NCBI GenBank assembly: GCA_964058805.1
Contig: CAXKVV010001085.1
Location: forward strand, 1 to 27,266
From: Schoenoplectus triqueter
Lineage: Eukaryota; Streptophyta; Magnoliopsida; Poales; Cyperaceae
DNA: 27,266 bases
Reading direction: 5' to 3'
The position numbers and the translations under genes are program-made. How positions within the stretch are numbered: position 1 is the first letter of the stretch; every line of letters begins with the position of its first letter. Below are positions 9,367 through 21,421 of this stretch, piece by piece. The notes beneath the pieces were generated by a model that saw nothing but the letters and a program-made list of their open reading frames with translations, was not told the origin of the DNA and did no database searches.

Positions 9367-10020
9367 ATTGTATAAAAGGAAAAATATATTGGCGCTTTTG
9401 GTTGGAGGATATTCTCTTTATCTTTTTTTTTTTCTTTTTTTTTTGTTAATAGTTTATGTTCTTTTACCTTTTGAGATCAGACCAAAGTTGTTACGGCCTT
9501 GTATGGGGGAACGAAATTTGCTACTTTTTTGGGTTCGACGAGTAAGGCTCTTCTCTCCGACAGTGATGAAATTTTATTCTAACAAATTGGATAATGATCC
9601 TTTATGAATCAAAATAGTAAAATTAATATTTATTTTCTAAATTAATTTTTCTTTGAGATATATAATTAGCTCCACTTATTATTTGATATAAGTAATCAAA
9701 ACTCATTAATCTTCTTTAATTTCAATTCAAATTTCACTATCGTTTTCCCAGAGTTAATTTTATCTTCTTTAAAATTTACACAGTTATTTTTTTAATATCT
9801 TTTAACCGTCTGATTTGAAGAACACGATTCTACTTGCACGTTCTAAGAGCAGTAAATTGTCCTTTTTGTATAGGTACCAGAAAGTAAGAAAACGAGGGCC
9901 TACGGTACGGTCATATGTCAGAAAAAAAGAAAAAAAAATATACTATATTGAAGGAAATATTAAAATTCTGATCCACACGTCACTCGCGGGCAGACAACTA
10001 ACAAACAGATGGATGTTCCT
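9367..10020. other. Intergenic DNA, no gene seen
   Basis: Contains a T-rich run (9421-9445) and AT-rich sequence. Frames of 77-79 codons at 9368 and 9815 run through homopolymers or lack any signal and are treated as chance. Confidence 0.55.
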
Positions 10021-10026
10021 TATCTC

Positions 10027-10567
10027 TCAAATATATACTATTATATAAAATATCTGATCATAATATTTTTTTTATTATACACATTTTATCGCTCAGTGAT
10101 AAAACTGAGGATAATATCTATTTTTTAATTGATCGAATATATATAATCGCCTCCATTAATTTCCTCTTTCTCTTTATTTATTTTCCATCTATACTATTAT
10201 TTTCATTTATACCAATGATTTACAAATTAGAATACTCAATATCTTTCTATTTATGTTATAATATAAAAAATTCATTTAAGACTTAAGGTATGCATTATAA
10301 TTAGCAATTATATATATATTTGATAAGAAATTAATGGTGATAATATATACTGAAATAATTCACTTTCTTACCATAAACATCATAAATCATTAACTCATAT
10401 TGTACAAAAAATCTCATCCAAGATTAAATCTGATTTTTATTATAGGTTTTCTTTATAATTTGTTGAATTTATAATTTAATATTAGATCAATGTGAATTTT
10501 TTTTATCTTATAATGTTTTTATGTTTAAATAAAAGAGTCCGCTGCAACGCGTGGGTATATTGTTATC
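10027..10567 (+). mobile_element. Possible decayed non-autonomous Helitron
   Basis: The left end reads TCTCAAATATATACTATTAT, resembling the TC-initiated, CTATTATA-containing 5' ends of plant Helitrons. Near the right end, CCGCTGCAACGCGTGG (10539-10554) resembles the GC hairpin found just before Helitron 3' ends. The expected CTRR terminus is not intact (GTTATC follows). The call rests on remembered motifs only. Confidence 0.3.
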
Positions 10568-11550
10568 TTCGTAAAAGAGATGATGATTTGATTATTAAAA
10601 TTATCAATTTTAAATATTTTCAGGAAGTCGTGATTTGAAATCCGGATTGATATCATTTATGGTTTATGAAGATTTAAATAGGGCGTAGTTTAGATTTTCA
10701 TTTTATCTCAAACAAATTTAAAATAATTCCAGAATATTTTTTTACAAAAATGGGGTCAAGCCCAAGTTTGTTCAATATAATCCGCATTTAAATCTGCGAC
10801 TTCCTTATTTCTCTAATTTAATAGTTGCCCTTTTCATACAGATAAAAAAGATATATGACTTGTGTTTTTTTTTGGTAACAGTTTTTCATAGCAGAAGCTT
10901 GAGAGATTAGGACATATCATTTTTTTTTACAGCAAGTATTTAAAATGAGCGTTGGAAAGTCAGAATGCGAGACCGAACGAGACGAGCTCATTTAACGACT
11001 AAGAACATTGAAGATTTTATTGAGTTTTTATTTCTACGTGTTACTATTTATTTTTTTACTTTAGGTTTAAAGAGGCAGTTTCTAATTTAGAAATTTTAAT
11101 CACAGTTTCTAATTTAATAACTCAATTCTAATTACCACGTCATATTAGTAACTCGCTTAATTTAGCATTGAAGGGGTAGTCAGGCACAAAGACACAAATT
11201 TTTCTTTATAATTATTGTTTGAATAATTATCCGTTTGGCACAAAAACTGTCATCACACGGTTTTAGCGTTGAAAAAAGTTAATTATAATTAGCAATTTTT
11301 TTGATGTGACTTAATTAAGAGTTTAGAAACTATTTCTACATTGAACATGCTCTTACAGTAATAAATCAGTATTTGAGTTGCCCTGCCATAAGTGAATCGA
11401 GAGCATGTTGAAATTTGTATCCTCATACGCATAAAGTGATTGTTTAAATTATCCGTCTCGTAAATTTAAATTTATTACTGTGATTGTTCTGTTTCTAATT
11501 CAAATTTAACGACTGTTATAAATTCAAAAAGTTGATGTATGTGTACAATA
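10568..11550. other. AT-rich intergenic DNA, no gene seen
   Basis: No supported gene. A weak inverted pair at about 11001 and 11340-11354 is listed among rejected observations. Confidence 0.5.
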
Positions 11551-11554
11551 CTAT

Positions 11555-11840
11555 AAAGGAGCTGGATCCGGATTGGGTCCCTCGCCTAACAGAGTTTCAG
11601 ACACAGGAATAAAGGCGCGCACAATTTGGACAACTCGATGCCACTTGCAGATTGCACTAAAGCGAGCGAATAGCATGATCAGATTCAAAAAAAAAAAAAG
11701 GATGATCAGAGATTCAGAGAACCTTTTCACACAGCAGAGGACCACAATTGGCGTAAAGAAAAACAGGCGAAGAGACTCTTCTACGAGCGGGCTAAAAATG
11801 AGGCAAACGCAGATTGAGCGAGTGGGCAAGCCATCTTAAA
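11555..11840. other. GC-richer unassigned patch with A13 tract
   Basis: About 285 bp clearly less AT-rich than its neighbours, open on both strands (88-92 codons) but with no recognised product. It contains a run of 13 A (11687-11699) bracketed by a near-direct repeat, ATGATCAGATTC (11675-11686) and ATGATCAGAGATTC (11702-11715). It may be a fragment of a transposon or of a retro-inserted transcript. Confidence 0.35.
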
Positions 11841-12350
11841 ATTTTTCTCATATCCTTGAAAAATATAAAAAAAATTGTCCAACATGCATATATTTAAATA
11901 CTGTATTAATACACACATGGTGTCAATGTACCAAATACCAACTCAACTTCTTTTTTCAAAAATTGATAAAAAATAATTAGAGATTGTTTGGAAGGGAGTA
12001 ATTGATGACTCATGACTGCATATGATACTCAATTAATTTTCCTCTAACGGAACAAAAAGTTCGTAGACTTCTGGCCTGTCTCTGAACTTTTAATTTGCAA
12101 AAGTTTTCGAAACGGCCCGGTTATGAATATAGTAACAATATGCTATACCAGCTTTATTCAATTTTTTTTATCTCAATGTTAATGTTAATTTTCTTTTAGA
12201 CATTCTTAATTATTTTAATTAATTTTATCTCAATGATTACTTCCATTCAAATAATAATTTTCATAAGAGTAGGATCCCTTGACAATGAGTTATTTTGACA
12301 ATCTTGACAATAGATTTCTAATTAAGTATGAAAAAATTATAAATATGTTC
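11841..12350. other. AT-rich DNA before the satellite, no gene seen
   Basis: No supported feature. This stretch is not repeated inside the array, unlike the segment that follows it. Confidence 0.6.
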
Positions 12351-12550
12351 TTTAACTTATAGATTGTGAGATTTTTTCTATTTTCAAACAATATCAATAG
12401 AAATTATAGATAATTTGCAAAAACATATATCAGAAATTTAGAATTAATAGTTTTGTAGGCATTTTACGTTATTAAAAGAATATCTCAATATTATTATGTA
12501 TTCGATGAAAAAAAATGGTATGAAAAAAATGTTATTTGGATGAAAGTGAT
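12351..12550. repeat. AT-rich edge segment, copy 1
   Basis: A 200-bp AT-rich segment directly left of the satellite. It begins TTTAACTTATAGATTGTGAG and ends GATGAAAGTGATG. Near-identical copies lie inside the array at 21223-21421 and 23884-24082. Differences are a few substitutions and one A in a run. Confidence 0.95.
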
Positions 12551-13180
12551 GTTTAGCGCTACCATACTCATTTTCGGCGGTACCGAGGGCGCCGAGTCCC
12601 GTTTTCATGTTTTCGCACCCGTAGATGTTTTCGGCGGTACCGAGGGCGTCGGGTCCCGTTTTCATGTTTTGCGCTACCAGACTCGTTTTCAGTGGTACTG
12701 AGGGCCTCGGGTCCATTTTTCATGTTTTGCGCTCCCGAACTCGTTTTCAGCTGTACCGAGGGCGTTGGGTCCCATTTTCATGTTTTGCGCTCCCGGATTC
12801 ATTTTAAGCGGTACCGAGGGCGTCAGGTACCGTTTTCATGTTTTGCGCTCCCGGACTCGTTTTCTGCGGTATTGGGGCGTCCAATCCCGTTTTCATGTTT
12901 TGCGCGCCCGGACTCATTTTCGGCGGTACCGAGGGCGTCGGGTCCCGTTTTCATGTTTTGCGCTCCTGGACTCGTTTTCGGCGGTACAGACGGCATCGGG
13001 TCCCTTTTTCATGTTTTTGCGCTCCCGGACATGTTTTCGGTGGTACTCAGGGCGTCGGATCCCGTTTTCATATTTTGCGCTCCCGGACTCATTTTCGGCG
13101 GTACCGTGGGCGTCGCGTACCATTTTCATGTTTTGCGCTCCTGGACACGTTTTCGGCGGTACCGAGGGCGTCAGGTCCCA
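12551..13180 (+). repeat. Array starting module, about 11 monomers
   Basis: The first monomers carry distinctive variants (TTTTCGCACCCGTA, GCTACCAGACTCG, a shortened GGGGCGTCCAATC monomer, GGACATGTTTTCGG). The same order recurs at 24083-24710, and the first three monomers recur at 21422-21598, each time right after the AT-rich segment. Confidence 0.85.
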
Positions 13181-13442
13181 TTTTCATGTTTTGCGCTCCC
13201 GGACTCATTTTCGGCGATACTGACGGCGTCAGGTCCCATTTTAATGTTTTGCACTCCCAGACTCGTTTTCGGCGATACCGAGGGCCTTGGGTCCAGTTTT
13301 CGACGGTGCCGAGTGCGTCTAGTCCCTTTTTCATGTTTTGCGCGTCCGGACTCATTTTCAGCGGTACCGAGGGCGTCGGGTCCCGTTTTCATGTTTTGCG
13401 CTCCTGGACTCTTTTTCGGCGGTACCGACGGCGTCGGGTCCC

Positions 13443-16400
13443 GTTTTAATTTTTTGCGCTCCCGATTCGTTTTCGGCGGTACTGAGGGTGTCGGGTCCCG
13501 ATTTCATGTTTTGCTCTCCCGGACTCATTTCCGACGATGCCGAGTGCGTCGGGTCCCTTTTACATGTTTTGCGTGCCCGGACTCATTTTCGGCGGTACCG
13601 AGGGCGTCGGGTCCGGTTTTCATGTTTTGCACTCCCGGACTCGTTTTCGGCGTTGCCGAGTGCGTCAGGTCCAGGCTTTAGGGTTCCTTTTTCATGTTTT
13701 GCTCTCCCGGACTCATTTTCGATGGTACCGAGGTCGTCTGGTCCCTTTTTCATGTTTTGCGCTCCCGGACTCATTTTCGGCGGTACCGAGGGCGTCGGGT
13801 CCATTTTTCATGTTTTCCGCTCCCGGAATCATTTTCGGCGGTACCGTGGGCGTCGATCCCCGTTTTAATGTTTTACGCTCCCGAACTCATTTTCAATGGT
13901 ACCGAGGGCGTCGGGTCCCGTTTTCATGTTTTGAGCACCCGAACTCATTTTCGGCGGTATCGGGTGTGTCCATTCTCGTTTTCATGGTTTGCCCTCCCGG
14001 ACTCGTTTTCGGCGGTGCCGAGGGCCTCGGGTCCCTTTTTCATGTTTTGCGCGTCCGGACTCATTTTTGGCGGGACCGAGGTCGTCGGGTCCCTTTTTCA
14101 TGTTTTGCGCTCCTGGACTCATGTTCGGCGGTACCGAGGGCTTCGGGACTCGTTATCATGTTTTGCGCTCCTGGATTCATTTTAAGCGGTATCGAGGGCG
14201 TCGGGTCCCGTTTTCATGTTTTGCGCTCCCGGACTCATTTTCGGCGGTATCGAGGATGTCGGGTCCCGTTTTCATGTTTTGCGCTTCCGAACTCATTTTC
14301 AGAGGTACCGAGGGCGTCGGGTTCCTCCTTCACGTTTTGCTCTCCTGGACTCATTTTCGGCGGTAACGAGGGCGTCGGGTTCCTATTTCACGTTTTGCGC
14401 TCCTGGACTCATTTTCGGCGGTACCGAGGGCGTCGTGCCCCTTTTTCATGTTTTGTGCTCCCGGACTCATTTTCGGCGGTACCGAGAGCGTCGGTTCCCG
14501 TTTTCTTGTTTTGCGCTCCCGGACTAATTTTCGGCGGTACCGAGGGCGTCGGGTCCCATTATCATGTTTTGCGAGCCCGGAATCGTTTTCAGTGGTACCG
14601 AGGGCGTCGCGTCCTGTTTTCATGTTTTGCTCTCTCGGACTCGTTTTCGGCGGTACCGAGGGGGTCGTGTCCCGTTTTCATGTTTTGCGCTACTGGACTC
14701 TTTTTTGGCGGTACCGATGGCGTTGAGTCCCGTTTTCATGTTTTGCGCCTCCGGACTCGTTTTCGACGGTGCAGAGTGCGTCCGGTCCCGTATTCATGTT
14801 TTGCGCTCCCGGACTAATTTTCGACGGTACCGAGCGCGTCGGGTCCCGTTATCATGTTTTGCGAGCCCGAATCGTTTTCAGCGGTACCGAGGGCGTCGCG
14901 TCCCATTTTCATGTTTTGCTCTCTCGGACTCGTTTTCGGCGGTACCGAGGGCGTCGGGTTTCTTTTTCATGTTTTGGTTTCCCGGACTCGTTTTCGTCGA
15001 TGCCGAGTGCGTCAGGTCCCGTTTTCATGTTTTGCGCTCCCGGACTAGTTTTCGACGATGCCGAGTCCCTCGCGTCCCGTTTTCATGTTTTGCGCTCCCG
15101 GACTCGTTTTCGGCGATACCGTGGGCATCGGGTGATAGCGTTCGAGCTATGAATCGTCCAAGGACACGCACACGTTCAACTATAAAATCACAACTGGAGG
15201 ATACTCTCAACTCACAGCAGGATAAAAGAGGAGATAAACTCAACTCAAGATAAACTTTTTCATAATAATTCAACAAGTGAGTTTACATTCAGAAATTAGG
15301 CTTTATATAGCCATACAACTCAACTCTAGAAACTTCCTACTAATTAATAACTCCTTAACTATTTTTGCAAATATCAAAACACAATAAAAATAACATTAAC
15401 TACTACTGTTAATTCCAAAATATAATTAAAACATAGAAAGACTCAAAGACAAGTTCCAAGAAACTAAATGCTGGCTGGCTCCTCAGTAACCACGCTCACT
15501 TGACACGAGGTTTTGACCAAGAAGACTCTGGAATCTGGAGAACCTCAAAACACAAAAACGATAGTCCATTTCATCATCTGATCACAGAAATTTGAATCAC
15601 CCAAATCTGAGTTATTATGAGAGAGTTATGCCCAAAATACGGGCCCAGTACGAATCTGTCCAGAAAGCTGCTGTTTCGTAAATTAATTGTAATTATGACT
15701 TGGGCCTGGTTCTTCAAACTGAGAACTGGTCCAGAACTTGCTTCCTTGATCATGATTGTTCACCTGTAGACCTGCCATGACTTGATCGCCATCATCGGGT
15801 CCCGTTTTCATGTTTTGCACTCCCGGACTCATTTTCGACGGTGGCGAGTGCATTGGGTTCCTTTTTCATGTTTTGCGTGCCCTAACTCATTTTCGGAGGT
15901 ACCGAGGGCGTCGTGTCCCGTTTTAATGTTTTGCGCTCCCGGACTCGTTTTCGGCGGTACCGTGGGTGTAGGGTCCCGTTTTCATGTTTTGCGCTCGTGA
16001 ACTCATTTTCGGCGGTACCGAGGGCGTCAAGTCCCGTTTTCATGTTTTCCGCTCCCGGACTCGTTTTCGGCGGTACAGAGGGCGTCGAGTCCCATTTTCA
16101 TGTTTTCCGCTCCCGGACTCATTTTTGGCTGTACCGATGGTGTCCGGTCCCGTTTTCATGTTTTGCGCTCCCGGACTTGTTTTCGGCTGTTCCGAGGACA
16201 TCGGGTTACTTTTTAATGTTTTGCGCTCCCGGACTCATTTTCGGCGTTACCGACGGCGTCGAGTCCCTTTTTCATGTTTTGTTCTCACAGACTCATTTTC
16301 GACGGTACCGAGGGCATCAGATCCTTTTTTTATGTTTTGACCTCCCAGAGTCAATTTCGGCGGTACAGAGGGCGTCAGGTCCCGTTTTCAAGTTTTGCGC

Positions 16401-16615
16401 ACCGGGACTCATTTTCGACCGTACCGAGTGTGTCGGGTCCCGTTTATATGTTTTGCACTCCCGAACTCTTTTTCAGCGGTACCGAGGGCGTTGAGTTCCT
16501 TTTTCATGTATTGCGCTCCCGGACTCATTTTCGGTGTTGCCGAGTGCGTCGGGTCCCGTTTTCATGTTTTACGCTCCCCGACTAGTTTTCGGCGGTACCA
16601 ACGGCGTCGGGTCCC
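13443..16615 (+). repeat. Higher-order block A (with LTR insertion)
   Basis: It starts at the marker GTTTTAATTTTTTGCGC and carries the marker TTTAGGGTTCC (13678-13688), a run of distinctive monomers, and the solo LTR. Without the LTR and one duplicated target site it is about 2.5 kb. It shares ordered markers with block B. Confidence 0.85.
15128..15799 (-). mobile_element. Solo LTR of a retrotransposon with TCGGG TSD
   Basis: A 662-bp non-satellite insert at 15133-15794 begins TGATAGCG and ends CGCCATCA, so it has TG...CA ends and near-matching 8-bp inverted termini (TGATAGCG against TGATGGCG). It is flanked by a perfect 5-bp duplication, TCGGG (15128-15132 and 15795-15799). On the minus strand it reads as U3, then GGCTATATAAAGCC as a TATA-like promoter (about 15300-15313), then a short R/U5 ending GAACGCTATCA. 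No internal region, primer-binding site or second LTR is present, so it is a solo LTR left by recombination. The retrotransposon family is not assigned. Confidence 0.88.
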
Positions 16616-19600
16616 GTTTTAATTTTTTGCGCTCCCGATTTGTTTTCGGCGGTTCTGAGGGCGTCGGGTCCCGATTTCATGTTTTGCGCTCCCGGACTCG
16701 TTTCCGACGGTGCCGAGTGCGTCGGGTCCCTGTTACATGTTTTGCGTGCCCGGACTCATTTTTGGCGGTACCGAGGGCATCGGGTCCGGTTTTCATGTTT
16801 TGCGCTCCCGGACTCGTTTTCGGCATTGCCGAGTGCGTCGGGTCCAGGGTTTAGGGTTCCTTTTTCATGTTTTGCTCTCCCGGACTCATTTTCGGTGGTA
16901 CCGAGGTCATCTGGTCCCTTTTTCATGTTTTGCGCTCCCGGACTCATTTTCGGCGGTACCGAGGGCGTCGGGTCCCTTTTTCATGTTTTCTGCTCCCGGA
17001 ATCATTTTCGGCGGTACCGTGGGCGTCGATCCCCGTTTTAATGTTTTGCGCTCCCGGACTCTTTTTCGATGGTACCGAGGGCGTCGGGTCCCGTTTTCAT
17101 GTTTTGAGCACCCGGACTCGTTTTCGGCGGTATCGGGTGCGTCCATTCCCGTTTTCATGGTTTGCCCTCCCGGACTTGTTTTCGGCGGTGCCGAGGGCCT
17201 CGGGTCCCTTTTTCATGTTTTGCGCGCTCGGACTCATTTTTGGCGGGACCGAGGTCGTCGGGTCCCTTTTTCATGTTTTGCGCTCCTGGACTCATGTTCG
17301 GCGGTACCGAGGGCGTCGGGACCCGTTATCATGTTTTGCGCACCTGGATTCATTTTAAGCGGTATCGAGGGCGTCGGGTGCCGTTTTCATGTTTTGCGCT
17401 CTCGGACTCGTTTTCGGAGGTATCGAGGATGTCGGGTCCCGTTTTCATGTTTTGCGCTTCCGAACTCATTTTCAGAGGTACCGAGGGCGTCGGGTTCCTC
17501 TATCACGTTTTGCTCTCCTGGACTCATTTTCGGCGGTAACGAGGGCGTCGGGTTCCTATTTCACGTTTTGCGCTCCCGGATTCATTTTCGGCGGTAACGA
17601 GGGCGTCGTTCCCCTTTTTCATGTTTTGTGCTCCCGGACTAATTTTCGGCGGTACCGAGAGCGTCGGTTCCCGTTTTCTTGTTTTGCGCTCTCGGACTCA
17701 TTTTACGCGGTAAAGAGGGCGTTAGGTCCCTTTTTTATGTTTTGCGCATCCGGACTCGTTTTCGGCGGTATCGGGGGCGGCCAATCCCGTTTTCATGTTT
17801 CGCGCGCCCGGACTCTTTTTCGGCGGTACCGAGAGCGTGGGGTTCCTTTTCATGTTTAGCGCTCCCGGACTCGTTTTCGGCGATACCGAGTGCGTCGGGT
17901 CCCATTTTCATGTTTTGCGCTCCCGGACTCGTTTCCGGCGGTGCCGAGTTCGTCGGGTCCCATATTCATGTTTTGTGTGCCCGGACACAATTTCGGCGGT
18001 GCTGAGTGCGTCGGGTTCCTTTTTCATGTTTTGCGGTCCCGGACTCATTTTCCGCGTTGCCGAGTTCGTCGGGTCCCGTTTTCATGTTTTTCGCGCCCAT
18101 ACTCCTTTTCAACGGCACCGAGGGCGTCGGGTCCCGTTTTCATGTTGTGCGCTCCTGGACTCTTTTTCGGTGGTATCGGGGGCGTCGGGTTCCTTTTTCA
18201 TGTTTTGCACCCCCGGACTCATTTTCGGCGGTACCGACGGCGTTGAGTCCCGTTTTAATGTTTTGCGCTCCCGGACTAGTTTTTGGCGGTACCGACGGCG
18301 TCGTTTCCCGTTTTCATGTTTTGCGCCTCCGGACTCGTTTTCGACGGTGCCGAGTGCGTCGGGTCCCGTTTTCATGTTTTGCGCTCCCAGACTAATTTTC
18401 GGCGGTACCGAGGGCGTCAGGTCCCGTTATCATGTTTTGCGAGCCCGGAATCGTTTTCAGCGGTACCGAGGGCGTCGCATCCCGTTTTCATGTTTTGCTC
18501 TCTCGGACTCGTTTTCGGCGGTACCGAGGGGGTTGGGTCCCGTTTTCATGTTTTGCACTACTGGACTCTTATTCGGCTGTACCGACGGCGTTGAGTCCCG
18601 TTTTCATGTTTTGCGCCTCCGGACTCGTTTTCGACGGTGTAGAGTGTGTCGGGTCCCGTTTTCATGTTTTGCACTCCCGGACTAATTTTCGGCGGCACCG
18701 AGGGCGTCGGGTCCCGTTATCATGTTTTGCGAGCCCAAATCATTTTCAGCGGTACCGAGGGCGTTGCGTCCCATTTTCATGTTTTGCTCTCTCGGACTCG
18801 TGTTCGGTGGTACCGAGGGGGTCGGAGCCCATTTTCATGTTTTGCGCTACTGGACTCTTTTTCGGCGGTACCGAGGGCGTCGGGTTCCTTTTTCATGTTT
18901 TGCGCTCCCGGACTCGTTTTCGTCGATGCCGAGTGCGTCAGGTCCCGTTTTCTTGTTTTGCGCTCCCGGACTAGTTTTCGATGGTGCCGAGTCCCTCGCG
19001 TCCCGTTTTCATGATTTGCGCTCCCGGACTCGTTTTCGGCGGTACCGCGGGCGTCGGGTCCCGTTTTCATGTTTTGCACTCCCGGACTCATTTTCGACGG
19101 TGGCGAGTGCATTAGGTCCCTTTTTCATGTTTTGCGCGCCCTGACTCATTTTCGGAGGTACCGACGGCGTCGTGTCCCATTTTAATGTTTTGCGCTCCCG
19201 GACTCGTTTTCGGCGGTACCGTGGGTGTAGGGTCCCGTTTTCATGTTTTGCGCTCGTGAACTCATTTTCGGCGGTACCGAGGGCGTCGAGTCCCGTTTTC
19301 AAGTTTTCCGCTCCCGGACTCATTTTTGGCTGTACCGTTGGCGTCCGGTCCCGTTTTCATGTTTTGCGCTCCCGGACTCGTTTTCAGCGGTACCGTGGGC
19401 GTCGGGTCCCGTTTTCTTGTTTTGAGCTCCCGGACTTGTTTTCGGCGGTTCCGAGGACATCGGGTTACTTTTTCATGTTTTGCGCTGCCGGACTCATTTT
19501 CGGCGTTACCGACGGCGTCGAGTCCCTTTTTCATGTTTTGTGCTCACGGACTCATTTTCGATGGTACCGCGGGCGTCGGATCCTTTTTTATGTTTTGAGC

Positions 19601-19873
19601 TCCCGGAGTCAATTTCGGCGGTACAGAGGGCGTCGGGTCCCGTTTTCATGTTTTGCGCACCAGGACTCATTTTCGACCGTACCGAGGGCGTCGCGTCCCG
19701 TTTATATGTTTTGCGCTCCCGAACTCTTTTTCAGCGGTACCGAGGGCGTCGAGTTCCTTTTTCATGTACTGCGCTCCCGGACTCATTTTCAGAGATGCCG
19801 AGTGCGTCGGGTCCCGTTTTCATGTTTTACGCTCCCCGACTAGTTTTCGGCGGTACCGACGGCGTCGGGTCCC
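16616..19873 (+). repeat. Higher-order block B
   Basis: It opens with the same GTTTTAATTTTTTGCGC marker and repeats the order of block A, including TTTAGGGTTCC at 16850-16860. It carries about 12 more monomers than A after roughly 17685: the A-to-B offset rises from 3172 to 3869, close to 12 x 58. It keeps the uninterrupted version of the LTR target site at 19054-19058. Confidence 0.85.
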
Positions 19874-21222
19874 GTTTTAATTTTTTGCGCCCCCGATTCG
19901 TTTTCGGCGGTACTGAGAGCGTCGGGTCCCGATTTCATGTTTTGCGCTCCCGGACTCATTTCCGACGGTGCCAAGTGCGTCGGGTCCCTTTTACATGTTT
20001 TGCGTGCTCGGACTCATTTTCGGGTTCCTATTTCACGTTTTGCGCTCCTGGACTCATTTTCGGCGGTACCGAGTGCGTCGTGACGCTTTTTCATGTTTTG
20101 TGCTCCCGGACTCATTTTCGACGGTACCGAGAGCGTCGGTTCCCGTTTTCTTGTTTTGCGCTCCCGGACTCATTTTACGCGGTAAAGAGGGCGTCAGGTC
20201 CCTTTTTCATGTTTTGCGCATCCGGACTCGTTTTCGGCGGTATCGGGGGCGGCCAATCCCGTTTTCATGTTTCGCGCGCCCGGACTCTTTTTCGGCGGTA
20301 CCGAGGGCGTGGGGTTCCTTTTTCATGTTTAGCGCTCCCGGACTCGTTTTCAGCGATACCGAGTACGTCGGGCCCCGTTTTCATGTTTTGCGCTCCCGGA
20401 CTCGTTTCCGGCGGTGCCGAGTTCGTCGGGTCCCATATTCATGTTTTGTGCGCCCGGACACATTTTCGGCGGAGCTGAGTGCGTCGGGTTCCTTTTTCAT
20501 GATTTGCGCTCCCGGACTCATTTTCGGCGTTGCCGAGTTCGTCGGGTCCCGTTTTCATGTTTTTCGCGCCCATACTCCTTTTCAACGGCACCGAGGGCGT
20601 CGGGTCCCGTTTTCATGTTGTGCGCTCCTGGACTCTTTTTCGGTGGTATCGGGGGCGTCGGGTTCCTTTTTCATGTTTTGAACCCCCGGACTCATTTTCG
20701 GCGGTACCGACGGCGTTGAGTCCCGTTTTAATGTTTTGCGCTCCCGGACTAGTTTTTGGCGGTACCGACGGCGTCATGTCCCGTTTTCATGTTTTACGCC
20801 TCTGGGCTCGTTTTCGACGGTGCCGAGTGCGTCGGGTCCCGTTTTCATGTTTTGCGCTCCCGGACTAATTTTCGGCGGTACCGAGGGCGTCGGGTCCCGT
20901 TATCATGTTTTGCGAGCCCGGAATCGTTTTCAGCGGTACCGAGGGCGTCGCGTCCCGTTTTCATGTTTTGCTCACTCGGACTCGTTTTCGGCGGTACCGA
21001 GGGGGTCGGGTCCCATTTTCATGTTTTGCGCTACTGGATACTTTTTCAGCGGTACCGACGGCGTCGAGTCCCGTTTTCATGTTTTGCGCCTCCGGACACG
21101 TTTTCGACGGTGCAGAGTGCGTCGGGTCCCGTTTTCATGTTTTGCGCTCCCGATTCGTTTTCGGCGGTACTGAGGGCGTCGGGTCCCAATTTCGTGTTTT
21201 GCGCTCCCAGACTCGTTTCATG
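19874..21222 (+). repeat. Higher-order block C, deleted and cut short
   Basis: It opens with the GTTTTAATTTTTTGCGC marker, then loses about 785 bp relative to block B at position 20024 and continues in step with B (for example TCGCGCCCAT at 20564 against 18091). It ends in the AT-rich segment at 21223. Confidence 0.82.
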
Positions 21223-21421
21223 TTTAACTTATAGATTGTGAGATTTTTTCTATTTTCAAACAATATCATTAGAAATTATAGATAATTTGCAAAAACATAT
21301 ATCAGAAATTTAGAATTAATAGTTTTGTAGGTATTTTACGTTATTAAAAGAATATCTCAATATTATTATGTATTCGATGAAAAAAAATGGTATGAAAAAA
21401 TGTTACTTCGATGAAAGTGAT
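21223..21421. repeat. AT-rich edge segment, copy 2
   Basis: Near-identical to 12351-12550. The left junction, GACTCGTTTCATGTTTAACT, is the same as that of copy 3, so copies 2 and 3 share both edges with the satellite. Confidence 0.95.

Noticed and set aside
11001..11354. Possible MITE with ends TAAGAACATTGAAG and, inverted, TAAGAGCATGTTCAATG
   Set aside because: The ends align only loosely and no consistent target-site duplication could be found.
13678..13684. TTTAGGG, the plant telomere unit, at 13678 and again near 16850
   Set aside because: There is a single unit in each place inside a variant monomer, with no tandem run, so it is not telomeric sequence.
15145..15253. Arg/Thr-rich plus-strand peptide at the left end of the LTR
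   Set aside because: It is a continuation of the satellite frame into the LTR; the LTR promoter and termini read on the opposite strand.
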